From Anaerotignum neopropionicum (GTDB lineage: Bacteria > Bacillota > Clostridia > Lachnospirales > Anaerotignaceae): a stretch of DNA of 64,000 bases. Position numbers and translations under genes: made by a program. Positions within the stretch are counted from its first letter, which is position 1. Every line of letters begins with the position of its first letter. The notes beneath the pieces are model-generated. The model was not told the origin of the DNA. It saw nothing but the letters and a program-made list of their open reading frames with translations, and did not search any database. The stretch is from contig NZ_LRVM01000001.1 of assembly GCF_001571775.1 (NCBI RefSeq), positions 496,001 to 560,000 of the forward strand. Direction: 5' to 3'. Positions 43,101-51,454 of this stretch are shown in pieces.

Positions 43101-44477
43101 TCACTTCTCCTTATCATAAATGGAAAGGTCTTCCGGCCCAAGCACAACCTTCATTGCCCAAGGGGGTACATTCAGGTCTAAATATTCCTCGTGGAAAAAG
43201 ATAAAAGCCGTATCGTAGCTGGGTCTGCGGCGGGGAAAGGTGCCGTAGCCGTCGGTAAAATAAATCAGCCCCTTTAGGTTATGAAAGGCTTTCTCCAAAA
43301 TCAGCTTGTCTACATATTCAAATACAGGACGAAAATCCGTGCCGCCACTGCCCATCAGACGAAAGCTTTCCATATATTGCTCCAGTTCTTCTTTGGAGGT
43401 AATGATGGTATCCTGCTGTAATTTTGCATCGCACTGGATGAGGTGAATATTAATTTTATGAAAAAAGGATTCACTGGTTCCAAGAATTGTATAGGTTTCC
43501 GCCAAAAAGCGGCGAACCGTTTCTCCCTCGCAGGATTCCGAGGTATCAATGGCAATGACCAGTTCCTCGATTTTTTTCACTTCCTTATATTCCAAGGACT
43601 CAATCAAAGGGAGATTTCCATAAAGGGATAGGCCGTAGGTATAAAAAATATAGTCATAGGCATCGTCATCCACCCGCAAGTCCTCTTTCAAGGTCATAAA
43701 TTTCTGAAGAAACCGGCGGTAATCATATTTTTCACGGTTTTCTATTTTCAAAAGCTGTAATAAATCCCCGGCATTTTCGCCCATTTCCTTGGAGAAGGTT
43801 TCCAAATTGGTTTCCATTTTTTCTCCGATTTGCTGCCATTTTTCTTCTAACTGCTTTTGTTTTTCCTGTTCCTGTTCTGTTTGGTCTTGGTTTTCGGAAG
43901 TATCATCATTTTGATTGTCGTTATTTTGCTCGTCCTCTTTTTTCTTCTCCCAAAAAACATGGTCGTCCACCCAAAATTCAAGCTGTAGCTTCCCGAACTC
44001 TTTGTCGGTAAATTTTTTCTCAGAAAGCATGCGGTAAATGCCCTCGGCGGAAAGTACCTTCAAATCTTTTTTTAGCTCATCATACATTTCATTTCTACGG
44101 TCGGAAACTACCAAATGGGTAGCCTTTAAGGGCAGGGAGTCCACAATGGATTCCACGGCAATATCACAGGCAACACCCCAAAGGGCTTCATCTCGTTCCC
44201 CTGTGTGAAAGGGATGGCGGAAAATACAATGCAAAAGCATATGCAGATAAAGGCGGTTGACCAAAACAGGATCGGACTGATACCGTTCCGCCAGATAGCG
44301 GGGGTTAAACAACACCTTTTCGCCGTCCGTTCCCACATAAAGAGAGGAGAGGTTCATTTGATAATTTAATCCACTTAAGGCAATATCCAAAAACCGCAGG
44401 GATAAATATAATTCGTTGCGGGAGGCGTTTAAAATTGCGTTGCCGATTTGTATCAGACGTTCATGGTTTTCATTCAT
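43101..44477 (-). CDS. DUF2201/VWA-like metallopeptidase-related protein, 458 aa
   Basis: Two-part protein. The N-terminal DUF2201 region (about 1-150) is classed as a putative metallopeptidase, but where HExxH is expected the sequence reads HMLLHCIFRHPFH (about residues 79-91): the catalytic Glu is Met. A very acidic, Gln/Asn-rich linker follows (about 175-215; NNDNQNDDTSENQDQTEQEQ). The C-terminal VWA-like domain keeps a MIDAS site: DTSES (about 316-320), SGGTDF and FTDGYG. It is coupled to the MoxR ATPase downstream. Likely a metal-binding partner of that ATPase; peptidase activity looks lost. Confidence 0.8.
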   Translation of the reverse strand: MNENHERLIQIGNAILNASRNELYLSLRFLDIALSGLNYQMNLSSLYVGTDGEKVLFNPRYLAERYQSDPVLVNRLYLHMLLHCIFRHPFHTGERDEALWGVACDIAVESIVDSLPLKATHLVVSDRRNEMYDELKKDLKVLSAEGIYRMLSEKKFTDKEFGKLQLEFWVDDHVFWEKKKEDEQNNDNQNDDTSENQDQTEQEQEKQKQLEEKWQQIGEKMETNLETFSKEMGENAGDLLQLLKIENREKYDYRRFLQKFMTLKEDLRVDDDAYDYIFYTYGLSLYGNLPLIESLEYKEVKKIEELVIAIDTSESCEGETVRRFLAETYTILGTSESFFHKINIHLIQCDAKLQQDTIITSKEELEQYMESFRLMGSGGTDFRPVFEYVDKLILEKAFHNLKGLIYFTDGYGTFPRRRPSYDTAFIFFHEEYLDLNVPPWAMKVVLGPEDLSIYDKEK

Positions 44478-44500
44478 AGTGTTTTTCCCCCCTCCTTCCT

Positions 44501-45682
44501 TTACAAATCAAAGCTTTTTTTCTTTGTCGATATCCCATTTTTATGCTGATAGTCCATAAGAAAGCTGAGTATTTCCGTTTTTCCTTTTTTTTGTGCCAGC
44601 GCAATGATTTTGGGCAAGGTTTCGGCGGTAAAAAGTTCCCATTGGGCAAGCTGACGGATGACTTCCAAATCGCTGCTCTGGATATAATAATCTACCGCAA
44701 AAAGCAAATGCTCCCGCACATAGGAAAGATAGGTCTCCCGCCGCTCTATGGGCAGACGATAGGGATAGGAAAGGCGGTAAACCGCCAAAAGCAGTACCAA
44801 AACCGCCGCATCCTCTCGTCGGGTAAGATAAAACAGTTCGTCATATCTGCGAAAGTCAATGTCTCCATTGCGAATACATTGGCGGAATAAATGCCCTGTG
44901 CCGTAATTGATCTGATGAAACATTCTTGCCGGTGTGTCCTCGATATATTCGTATTGAAAATCTGGGATCAATAGTTTTACGTGGGCATCGGGGAAGTCTA
45001 TGGAAAGCAACAGCTCGTGGTTTAAAACGGCAATTAAATCGGAAATGTGCTTGCATTGCCCAAAATGAATTTCATATAGGCTGTCACAATTCAAAAATAA
45101 GCCTGTCTCCAAATGCTCCGCGGTTTTCGGGATATTTATTTTGGTGAGCGCCCTGCAATTATAAAAAGCGTATCGCCCCATGGAGGCCACGTTTTCCGGT
45201 ATATAAAGGGACCTTAAACTGTGGCAATCATAAAAGGCATAACAGCCGATTTTCTTTACTTTTTCGGGCAATGTCAGTGTTTCTAAAGCAGAACAGCCAG
45301 AAAAGGTATAGGGTGCAATTTCCTCCAGCCCTTCGGGCAAAAGAAGAGTCCGCAACGCGTTACAGCCCAAAAAGGCAGAAGCACCAATATGGCGGAGGGT
45401 ATCGGGAAGAACGATGCGCACAAGGGCATCTCCTTCGTCTGCTTGGAGCGGGGTAGTTCTTTCCCCTAGGGCTGGACAAAGAGTTATTTCCCCAAAGCTT
45501 TCCTCATCCCCTATGGGTTGCTCCGTTTCTATTGCAAATGCAAAATCCCCAAGGGCAACCACTGGCTTTCCGTCAATGGTTTCTGGAATATGCAGTTGGC
45601 TTGCTCTGCCCTTAATGCCCCAAATAATTATGCCTTCGCCGTAGGCTTTATAGTATAATATAACCTTTTTTGTTGGTTTCAT
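44501..45682 (-). CDS. BspA-type leucine-rich-repeat protein, probably cytoplasmic, 393 aa
   Basis: Contains about five LRR_5 (BspA/treponemal) repeats between residues 75 and 215, for example IGASAFLGCNALRTLLLPEG, APYTFSGCSALETLTLPEK and IGCYAFYDCHSLRSLYIPEN. No signal peptide or membrane segment is visible, unlike most BspA proteins, which are surface-exposed. The C-terminal part (about 235-393) is helical and charged with no family I recognise. AAAGGA precedes the ATG. It is first in the three-gene operon with the VWA and MoxR genes (23- and 2-base gaps), so it may be the target adaptor of that machine. Confidence 0.8.
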   Translation of the reverse strand: MKPTKKVILYYKAYGEGIIIWGIKGRASQLHIPETIDGKPVVALGDFAFAIETEQPIGDEESFGEITLCPALGERTTPLQADEGDALVRIVLPDTLRHIGASAFLGCNALRTLLLPEGLEEIAPYTFSGCSALETLTLPEKVKKIGCYAFYDCHSLRSLYIPENVASMGRYAFYNCRALTKINIPKTAEHLETGLFLNCDSLYEIHFGQCKHISDLIAVLNHELLLSIDFPDAHVKLLIPDFQYEYIEDTPARMFHQINYGTGHLFRQCIRNGDIDFRRYDELFYLTRREDAAVLVLLLAVYRLSYPYRLPIERRETYLSYVREHLLFAVDYYIQSSDLEVIRQLAQWELFTAETLPKIIALAQKKGKTEILSFLMDYQHKNGISTKKKSFDL

Positions 45683-45964
45683 AGTTGTGTCCTTTTCAAA
45701 TTTTATCTATTTTTTCATTATACTTCCTTGCGTGAACTGTGTCAAAAAAATCACATAGATTTTATAAAAACAATCGTGAATTTTGCTTTCCATTTGGTTC
45801 ATATAATAAAAAATCGCCACAAAAAAGGTGACGAAAAATGAAAAGTTCTTTGATTTTCTGTATTTATAATACCATAAAAACGGCAAAATTTCAAGTCTTG
45901 TACGAATTGAGGAAAAGGTGTATTAAGAATAGAAGAAAAAAATGTTAACAGTGGCAAAAATAAA
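45683..45964. other. AT-rich intergenic stretch
   Basis: Part of the gene-free interval 45683-46115 upstream of the LRR operon. Apart from the repeat that follows I see no gene or strong signal. Confidence 0.4.
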
Positions 45965-46075
45965 TATCTTTGCAATAAAAGTTTCGCACAAGCCTTTTCA
46001 AAAGCTTCCGGGGATGAGGACAGCGTCCTAAGAACTTGACCTTGCTTTAAGACAGCGTCCCGAGAACTTGGTATT
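45965..46075 (+). repeat. Mosaic intergenic repeat, copy E (partial)
   Basis: Carries CAAGCCTTTTCAAAAGCTT, then GACAGCGTCCTAAGAACTTG and, 24 bases on, GACAGCGTCCCGAGAACTTG. The same palindromic GGGACAGCGTCCC module ends both direct repeats at 60910-61320. Confidence 0.65.
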
Positions 46076-46115
46076 ATGTTTAAAAAAATAAGAAGGGGGA
46101 TTTTCCTATGAGAGC

Positions 46116-46290
46116 ATGAAACAGCTTCTTTCTAACCACGGATTTTTAATTTATGAGCATTTGACGCCCCGCAGAAATTACCAAACAGTATTTTGAATTA
46201 TATGACTGGGCAAATCCTCAGCACCCTATGACTGCTTTTGATAATGTGAATTACTGCATGATGGTAAGAAAACCGAACAAAGGCTTTTAA
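46116..46290 (+). pseudogene. Frameshifted C-terminal fragment of a decayed gene, possibly a methyltransferase
   Basis: Reading across a single-base shift near 46163-46170 (in the run CGCCCCGC) joins LLSNHGFLIYEHLTP to AEITKQYFELYDWANPQHP and MTAFDNVNYCMMVRKPNKGF, ending at a stop at 46290. The combined sequence is about 57 residues of good protein-like character. Just upstream, a ribosome site AAGAAGGGGGA and ATG AGA GCA remain, immediately followed by TGA. This looks like the two ends of a gene after an internal deletion and a frameshift. The resemblance to the C terminus of small-molecule methyltransferases is from memory and weak. Confidence 0.5.
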
Positions 46291-46459
46291 AAAGGAAATA
46301 TATAGGCGAACAACGGAGGTTGGATGTATACGCACCTACTTTTTCACCCCACAATGCCCCCGTAATTCCCACAGATTGCCCTGGACCGATATTGTATAAT
46401 TTGTGTAATATGCTATAATTAATGGAAATGATTTGAATTTTTGAAAATAGGGGTGGAGT

Positions 46460-48349
46460 ATGAAAAAAATTTTATTTGCGTGTTTTTTGGTAATTGCTAT
46501 GCTATTGGGAATGACAGGCTGCAATACAAATTCTAATTCTGCTTCAAGCACCATCAATCAAGATACACTGCCGGAAGAATTGAAAAAGGCATACACATTA
46601 AATATTGCAGGAGATGAGCTTTTCAAAAAATATGAAGAAACCATTACGGTTGGTGAATTATCGGAATTAATTCAAACCACCTTAAGCCAGATGTATCATA
46701 TTGGTGAGCTTAAGGTGCTTAGTGAAGCGAAAGCTATGTACAATGATGATGTTGCCAAAAGGTATGATATGGTAGAGTTGCTGTATTTGGCAGAAGCGGA
46801 GCGGATTTTTGGGTATGAAAAAATTCAGGAGCTTAAAGAACGCTATTCAGCACCTATTATAAACGAAAGATATTCTTTAGTGGAAAAAAGGATGGATAAT
46901 ACATACGGAGAGTGCAGCATACAGTATTGCTGTATAGATCTCTCCGAAATAGATGAATCGCGTTTTTCTGGGCTTCTATTGCCTGGCAGAGCGGGAGCAC
47001 ATGTTGAATTTTTTTTGAAGTATTGTGATTTAAGCACGGGAGAAAAAATATTAACCTTGGATGAGAACCAAAAATTCAACCCAGAAAGCAGTGTTTCAAT
47101 CCAAGACGCGTTACTTGTAATGACGCGTTATTATGGTTCAAAACTTCCTGAAGCGGTATTTGTTTTACCTAAGGAAATAGGCATACATTCTATTGATAAA
47201 GCTCTATATACAGGAAGCACAACCTTGCCTGATGCATCCAATCAGCAGCTTCCCCAATGGAAAGGCATGCTGCTTTGTCATGAAACATGGACAATTGATG
47301 GAGCCAATGGCTGTGATGTGGATGATATTGTCATGGAGAATGATATAAAAACCTTAGCAGAGTGTGGCTTTAATTTTGCAAGAGTTGGAATAAGCTTCAG
47401 CAGACTGCAATCCGCAAATACATTAACAGGAACGATTTATCCCCAAGAGGGTACGTTAAATTTGCGGGAGATTGAATATTTAGACCAAATTCTTTCATGG
47501 GGCATGGAATATGGTGTTCATATACAATTTGTTATGTTTGAGGTGCCGGGTGCAAATGGAGATGTGAAAAAGCAAGAAGTTATGTTTGACCTAAATGACA
47601 GCATTTTTACAGATGAACAGCTTCAAAAGGATGTTGCAGATATTTGGGGTGCCCTAGCCAGAAGATATAAGGATATTCCCAATAACTATTTGAGCTTTAA
47701 CCTAATGAATGAGCCTAATCACCCCAATGATCAGGCATATGTAGCAGCATATCTTCCTTCCATTGAGGCAATCAGAAAAGAATCTGCTGACAGAGTATTG
47801 GTAGCGGATGTTCATGATATGGATATTACAGGGGAAGAGATGGCAAAGCAAGGCGTAGCCTTAAGCTATCATCTTTATGAGCCGAGAGAATTCTGTGTTC
47901 CCAATATGTATCTTTATGCAAAGAATCCCAGTGCTTTCGACGCTTATGATTGGCCGTATACCGACAAAGACGGCAAGGTTTGGGATGCCAATGCGTGTCT
48001 GAATCAATCCGACCTGTTGGTTACTCCATTAGAGTTGAAAGAAATTGCGAAAAAAAACAATGTGGGATTTATGATTGGTGAGTGGGGCTGTTTTTATGAT
48101 GGGGAAGGGGGAACCTTATTTCCTTTTGCGTATTCCAATGAAATCAGAAAAAAATTTTTTACAGATATAATTCATGCTTTTGAGGAAAATGGAATTGGTT
48201 GGAGTTATGGTAGTTATATAGGAGGGTTGGGTTTGGTTACACCCTATCCCGTGCCCGATGCAGATGTGACCTATGAAAAAATACCGAATTCAGCACATTA
48301 TAAGGTGAAGGAGAATTATGATATTTTTCATGGACTGTTGGCTGAATAG
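46460..48349 (+). CDS. GH5-family glycoside hydrolase lipoprotein, 629 aa
   Basis: Exported lipoprotein (lipobox MTGC, Cys about residue 21). Residues about 25-255 form a domain I do not recognise. From about 265 to 625 runs a (beta/alpha)8 GH5 catalytic domain: RVGISFSRLQ, then the acid/base Glu in NLMNEPNHP (residue 418) and the nucleophile Glu in MIGEWGCF (residue 541), with a conserved HLYEP His-Tyr region between. These retaining enzymes cut beta-1,4-linked glucans or mannans. GGGGTGGAG precedes the ATG. A TATAAT lies at 46414-46419, with TTGTAT 16 bases upstream. Exact polysaccharide unknown. Confidence 0.86.
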   Translation: MKKILFACFLVIAMLLGMTGCNTNSNSASSTINQDTLPEELKKAYTLNIAGDELFKKYEETITVGELSELIQTTLSQMYHIGELKVLSEAKAMYNDDVAKRYDMVELLYLAEAERIFGYEKIQELKERYSAPIINERYSLVEKRMDNTYGECSIQYCCIDLSEIDESRFSGLLLPGRAGAHVEFFLKYCDLSTGEKILTLDENQKFNPESSVSIQDALLVMTRYYGSKLPEAVFVLPKEIGIHSIDKALYTGSTTLPDASNQQLPQWKGMLLCHETWTIDGANGCDVDDIVMENDIKTLAECGFNFARVGISFSRLQSANTLTGTIYPQEGTLNLREIEYLDQILSWGMEYGVHIQFVMFEVPGANGDVKKQEVMFDLNDSIFTDEQLQKDVADIWGALARRYKDIPNNYLSFNLMNEPNHPNDQAYVAAYLPSIEAIRKESADRVLVADVHDMDITGEEMAKQGVALSYHLYEPREFCVPNMYLYAKNPSAFDAYDWPYTDKDGKVWDANACLNQSDLLVTPLELKEIAKKNNVGFMIGEWGCFYDGEGGTLFPFAYSNEIRKKFFTDIIHAFEENGIGWSYGSYIGGLGLVTPYPVPDADVTYEKIPNSAHYKVKENYDIFHGLLAE

Positions 48350-48460
48350 TATTTAAGCTGGATTTAGAGAAGCACTGATTCATTCCGTTGTGCACAGCTA
48401 ATGGGTAAAATTTTGTTTGGACATCGTCAAAAAGCCTTGCAATAGCGTTGCACTTCATTA

Positions 48461-48511
48461 GAACAAAAAAGGGCATTCTTGCTTGCAAACGGGATGCCCT
48501 AAACTTTGTTC
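48461..48511 (+). terminator. Hairpin after the GH5 gene
   Basis: GAACAAA/TTTGTTC and GGGCAT/ATGCCC pair to form an interrupted stem about 110 bases after the stop; the T run is short. Confidence 0.5.
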
Positions 48512-48661
48512 TGTGACGGGTTGAGATAAAGGTGCCTATTTTTTGTTTTTACTGTGTGGTTTTTGAAGCCTTTTATCATGCATCTTTTATCATGCATTAA
48601 ATATATATGTATCAGCAATTAAGATTGGCTACGACTGATTGAACCAAGCTTTTCAGCAAAC

Positions 48662-48719
48662 AAAAAGCCCGATTGCTTTCAGAGGATTTGATTTTTCAAT
48701 CCTTGCAATACGGGCTTTT
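48662..48719 (-). terminator. Terminator of the potABCD operon
   Basis: On the minus strand AAAAGCCCG...GCAA pairs with TTGC...CGGGCTTTTT across a long, partly paired loop, 11 bases after the potD stop. Confidence 0.8.
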
Positions 48720-48729
48720 GTGATACATT

Positions 48730-49803
48730 TTAGTGAGAAGCCTTTACTTTAATCCAAAGCTCCGCCAGCTTCTGCTTTAACACGGGGCTATCCTCAAACA
48801 CCTCGTCCTTGGCATAATCAATTCTGGGCAGATATGCTTCGTTTTCGGCATAGATACCGTCTGCCGCTGACATTTCGTCCAATACTTCTTGATTGGAGGA
48901 AGCGTAGCCTACGGTTTCGGAGTTACCATAGGAAGCGTCATGCGTCAATACATAGTTAATGAATTCATGAGCCAAAAGAGGGTTTTCTGCGTTTGTGGGA
49001 ATCACCATAGAGTCGCTCCACAGGTTTGTGCCCTCTGTTGGCAGGAAGAAGCTCATATCCTCGTTTTCATCCAGAATGGTTGTGGCATCACCGCTGTAAA
49101 CAACGGCGATATCCTTGTTGCCGTTAATCATTCCGTCAATGACTTCGTCGGTAACATAAGCAGGATTCATGGTGTCGTTTACCTGAAGGAGCCAGTTGTA
49201 GGCTTCTTGAATTTCCCTTTCTTCCTCTGTATTCATAGAGTAGCCCAATGCCTTTAAAGCCATCATAAAGGAATCCCGTTCGGAGTCGTAAACATAAATC
49301 CGTCCCTGATAGGCGGTATCCTGCAAAATATTATATCCTAAGCGTTTCACCTCGGCGGGATCAACGTTGTTATGGTTATAAACGATACCCACATTGCCCC
49401 AGAAATAAGGAACAGAATAGCTGTTGTCGGGGTCATAGGGGAGATTTTTTACCCCTTCTGCCAAGTTGGAAATATTGGGGATTAAGGACAAATCCAGCTT
49501 TTGCAGCATATTTTCTTTCATCAAACGCTCAATCATATAGTCGGAGGGCACGATCACATCGTAAGCATCGCCGGCTTGTAATTTTGTATACATCATTTCG
49601 TTGGAATCAAAGTATTCTACAATCACTTTTACGCCATATTCATTTTCAAAATCGGAAATTAGGTTTTCACCCATATATTCCCCACAGTTGTAGAGCTTTA
49701 AGGTTGCGGAGCCGTATTTTTGTGCTGCATCTGAGGTAGCGGAACCGCCACAGCCGGAGAGTAATAACGCTGCGCCAAGAGCTAAGGCAATCATTTTTTT
49801 CAT
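48730..49803 (-). CDS. potD: Spermidine/putrescine-binding lipoprotein PotD, 357 aa
   Basis: Lipoprotein receptor (lipobox LLSGC, Cys about residue 18) with the PotD/PotF fold: LKLYNCGEYMGENLISDFEN, YDVIVPSDYMIERL, VPYFWGNVGIVYN, and DIAVVYSGDATTILDENEDM. Acidic and aromatic ligand residues typical of polyamine sites are present. The ATG overlaps the potC stop. Last gene of regulator-potA-potB-potC-potD. Confidence 0.92.
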   Translation of the reverse strand: MKKMIALALGAALLLSGCGGSATSDAAQKYGSATLKLYNCGEYMGENLISDFENEYGVKVIVEYFDSNEMMYTKLQAGDAYDVIVPSDYMIERLMKENMLQKLDLSLIPNISNLAEGVKNLPYDPDNSYSVPYFWGNVGIVYNHNNVDPAEVKRLGYNILQDTAYQGRIYVYDSERDSFMMALKALGYSMNTEEEREIQEAYNWLLQVNDTMNPAYVTDEVIDGMINGNKDIAVVYSGDATTILDENEDMSFFLPTEGTNLWSDSMVIPTNAENPLLAHEFINYVLTHDASYGNSETVGYASSNQEVLDEMSAADGIYAENEAYLPRIDYAKDEVFEDSPVLKQKLAELWIKVKASH

Positions 49804-50597
49804 GTCGTTTTTCTTCCTTTCTTTTCTTTTAGAATAGGGATAATATTTACAATAAATAAAGTCACGGTAATAATGATAATAACCAATGTGCTTAGGGCGT
49901 TAATCGAAGGATTGACACGCTTGCTCATGGTATAAACCAAAATAGAAATATTATTGACACCATTGCCTGTGACAAAATAAGAAATCACAAAGTCATCAAA
50001 GGACATGGTGAAGGCGATCAAAGCACCGGAAATGATTCCCGGGCGAATTTGGGGAACGATAACCTTCCAGAGTGCCTGCATGGGCGTTGCGCCAAGGTCT
50101 AAGGCGGCATCCGCCAAATTCGGGTCTAAGGAACGCAGCTTGGGAGTTACGCTTAATATCACATAGGGGATACAAAACATGACATGGGCAAGAAGCAAGG
50201 TTAGAAACCCTTTTTTCACACCCAATGCACTGAAAAACATTAACAGCCCAATACCTGTAACGATTTCCGGGTTCATAATGGGCAGGTTATTTACCTGCTC
50301 CACAATACCCCGCATCAGCTTTCGGGATTTGGAAAGTCCAATTGCCGTTAAGGTACCCACAATGGTGGAAATGATGGTGGCTAAAACTGCAATGATTACG
50401 GTATAAGCCACAGCCTCCATCATGGTGGAGTCGGAAAACATTTTCTCATACCAGCGCAGGGAAAAGCCTTCAAATTTTGTCAGGGAACGGGAGCTATTGA
50501 AAGAAAATAGAATGATATACAAAATTGGTGCATAAAAGAAAATTGCTGTTAAGCCTAATAAAAGCTTGGAAAACAGGCGGATTTTTTTCTTTTCCAT
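49800..50597 (-). CDS. potC: Polyamine ABC permease PotC, 265 aa
   Basis: Six-helix inner-membrane permease with the EAA coupling loop DAALDLGATPMQALWKVIVPQ (about residues 165-185, quoted in parts: DAALDLGATP, ALWKVIVP). FAPILYIILFSFN-like first helix region (FFYAPILYIILFSFNSSRS) is typical of PotC. It is separated from potB by 3 bases and overlaps potD by 4. Confidence 0.91.
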   Translation of the reverse strand: MEKKKIRLFSKLLLGLTAIFFYAPILYIILFSFNSSRSLTKFEGFSLRWYEKMFSDSTMMEAVAYTVIIAVLATIISTIVGTLTAIGLSKSRKLMRGIVEQVNNLPIMNPEIVTGIGLLMFFSALGVKKGFLTLLLAHVMFCIPYVILSVTPKLRSLDPNLADAALDLGATPMQALWKVIVPQIRPGIISGALIAFTMSFDDFVISYFVTGNGVNNISILVYTMSKRVNPSINALSTLVIIIITVTLFIVNIIPILKEKKGRKTT

Positions 50598-50600
50598 TTC

Positions 50601-51440
50601 TTACTCCCCCTTTCTGTTTGCCGCAGGGTCGGTATCCACTTTTTTGGTAATGTACATGGAAACCATGATGATGACTGCCATAGCCAAGGAAATGGCACTG
50701 CCGAAGTTCCAATCCCCTGAGGTCAAAAACTCTGTTTCGATGACATTACCGATTAATACATACTGTCCGCCGCCCAAAAGCTTTGGGATAAAGAAGCTGG
50801 ATACAGCAGGCAAAAACACCAAGGTGATTCCGCTGATGACCCCAGGAATGGAGAGGGGGAGTGTCACCCGCAAAAAAGACTGTACGGCGTTTGCCCCAAG
50901 GTCGCTCGCCGCCTCCAGATAGCTTCTATCCATTTTTGTAAGGGCGGTATAAATTTGTAAAATCATGAAGGGGATAAAGTTATAAACCATACCCAAAACA
51001 ACGGCAAAGGTTGTGTGTATCATAGTAATGGGACCAATGCCTAAAAAGCCCAAAAAATAATTGATGACCCCTTCATCTTGCAAAATACCCATCCACGCAT
51101 AGGTGCGCACCAGCATATTAATCCATGTGGGCAGGGTAATCAAAAGAATCCAAAACAGCTTGCTCTTTTCACTGCGGTTTGCGATGGCATAGGCAATGGG
51201 ATAGCCCAAAAGGATGCAAATTATCGTTGTAATAATTGCAATGTATAAGGAGCGCTTCAATACACTCATAAATACGGTATCGCTAAAAAAACGTGCAAAG
51301 TTTTCCAAGGAAAAGCGAATGGTGGCCACATCATTTCCTTTGACAGTAAAGGCATATAGTATGATCAGCAGCATGGGTACAACAATAATTGCCGCCATCC
51401 AAACGATATAAGGCAAAGCCATATTTCGAAATTGTTTCAC
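50601..51440 (-). CDS. potB: Polyamine ABC permease PotB, 279 aa
   Basis: Six-helix permease partner of PotC. The coupling loop is LEAASDLGANAVQSFLRVTL (about residues 185-204), and the first helix and following loop (VVPMLLIILYAFTVKG) match PotB. It starts 14 bases after the potA stop. Together with PotC it forms the membrane channel for polyamine uptake. Confidence 0.91.
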   Translation of the reverse strand: MKQFRNMALPYIVWMAAIIVVPMLLIILYAFTVKGNDVATIRFSLENFARFFSDTVFMSVLKRSLYIAIITTIICILLGYPIAYAIANRSEKSKLFWILLITLPTWINMLVRTYAWMGILQDEGVINYFLGFLGIGPITMIHTTFAVVLGMVYNFIPFMILQIYTALTKMDRSYLEAASDLGANAVQSFLRVTLPLSIPGVISGITLVFLPAVSSFFIPKLLGGGQYVLIGNVIETEFLTSGDWNFGSAISLAMAVIIMVSMYITKKVDTDPAANRKGE

Positions 51441-51454
51441 CGGTCACCCTCCCC

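Noticed and set aside
46460-48349. GH5 gene as part of a polysaccharide utilisation locus
   Set aside because: No neighbouring carbohydrate transporter, regulator or further glycoside hydrolase; the gene stands alone.
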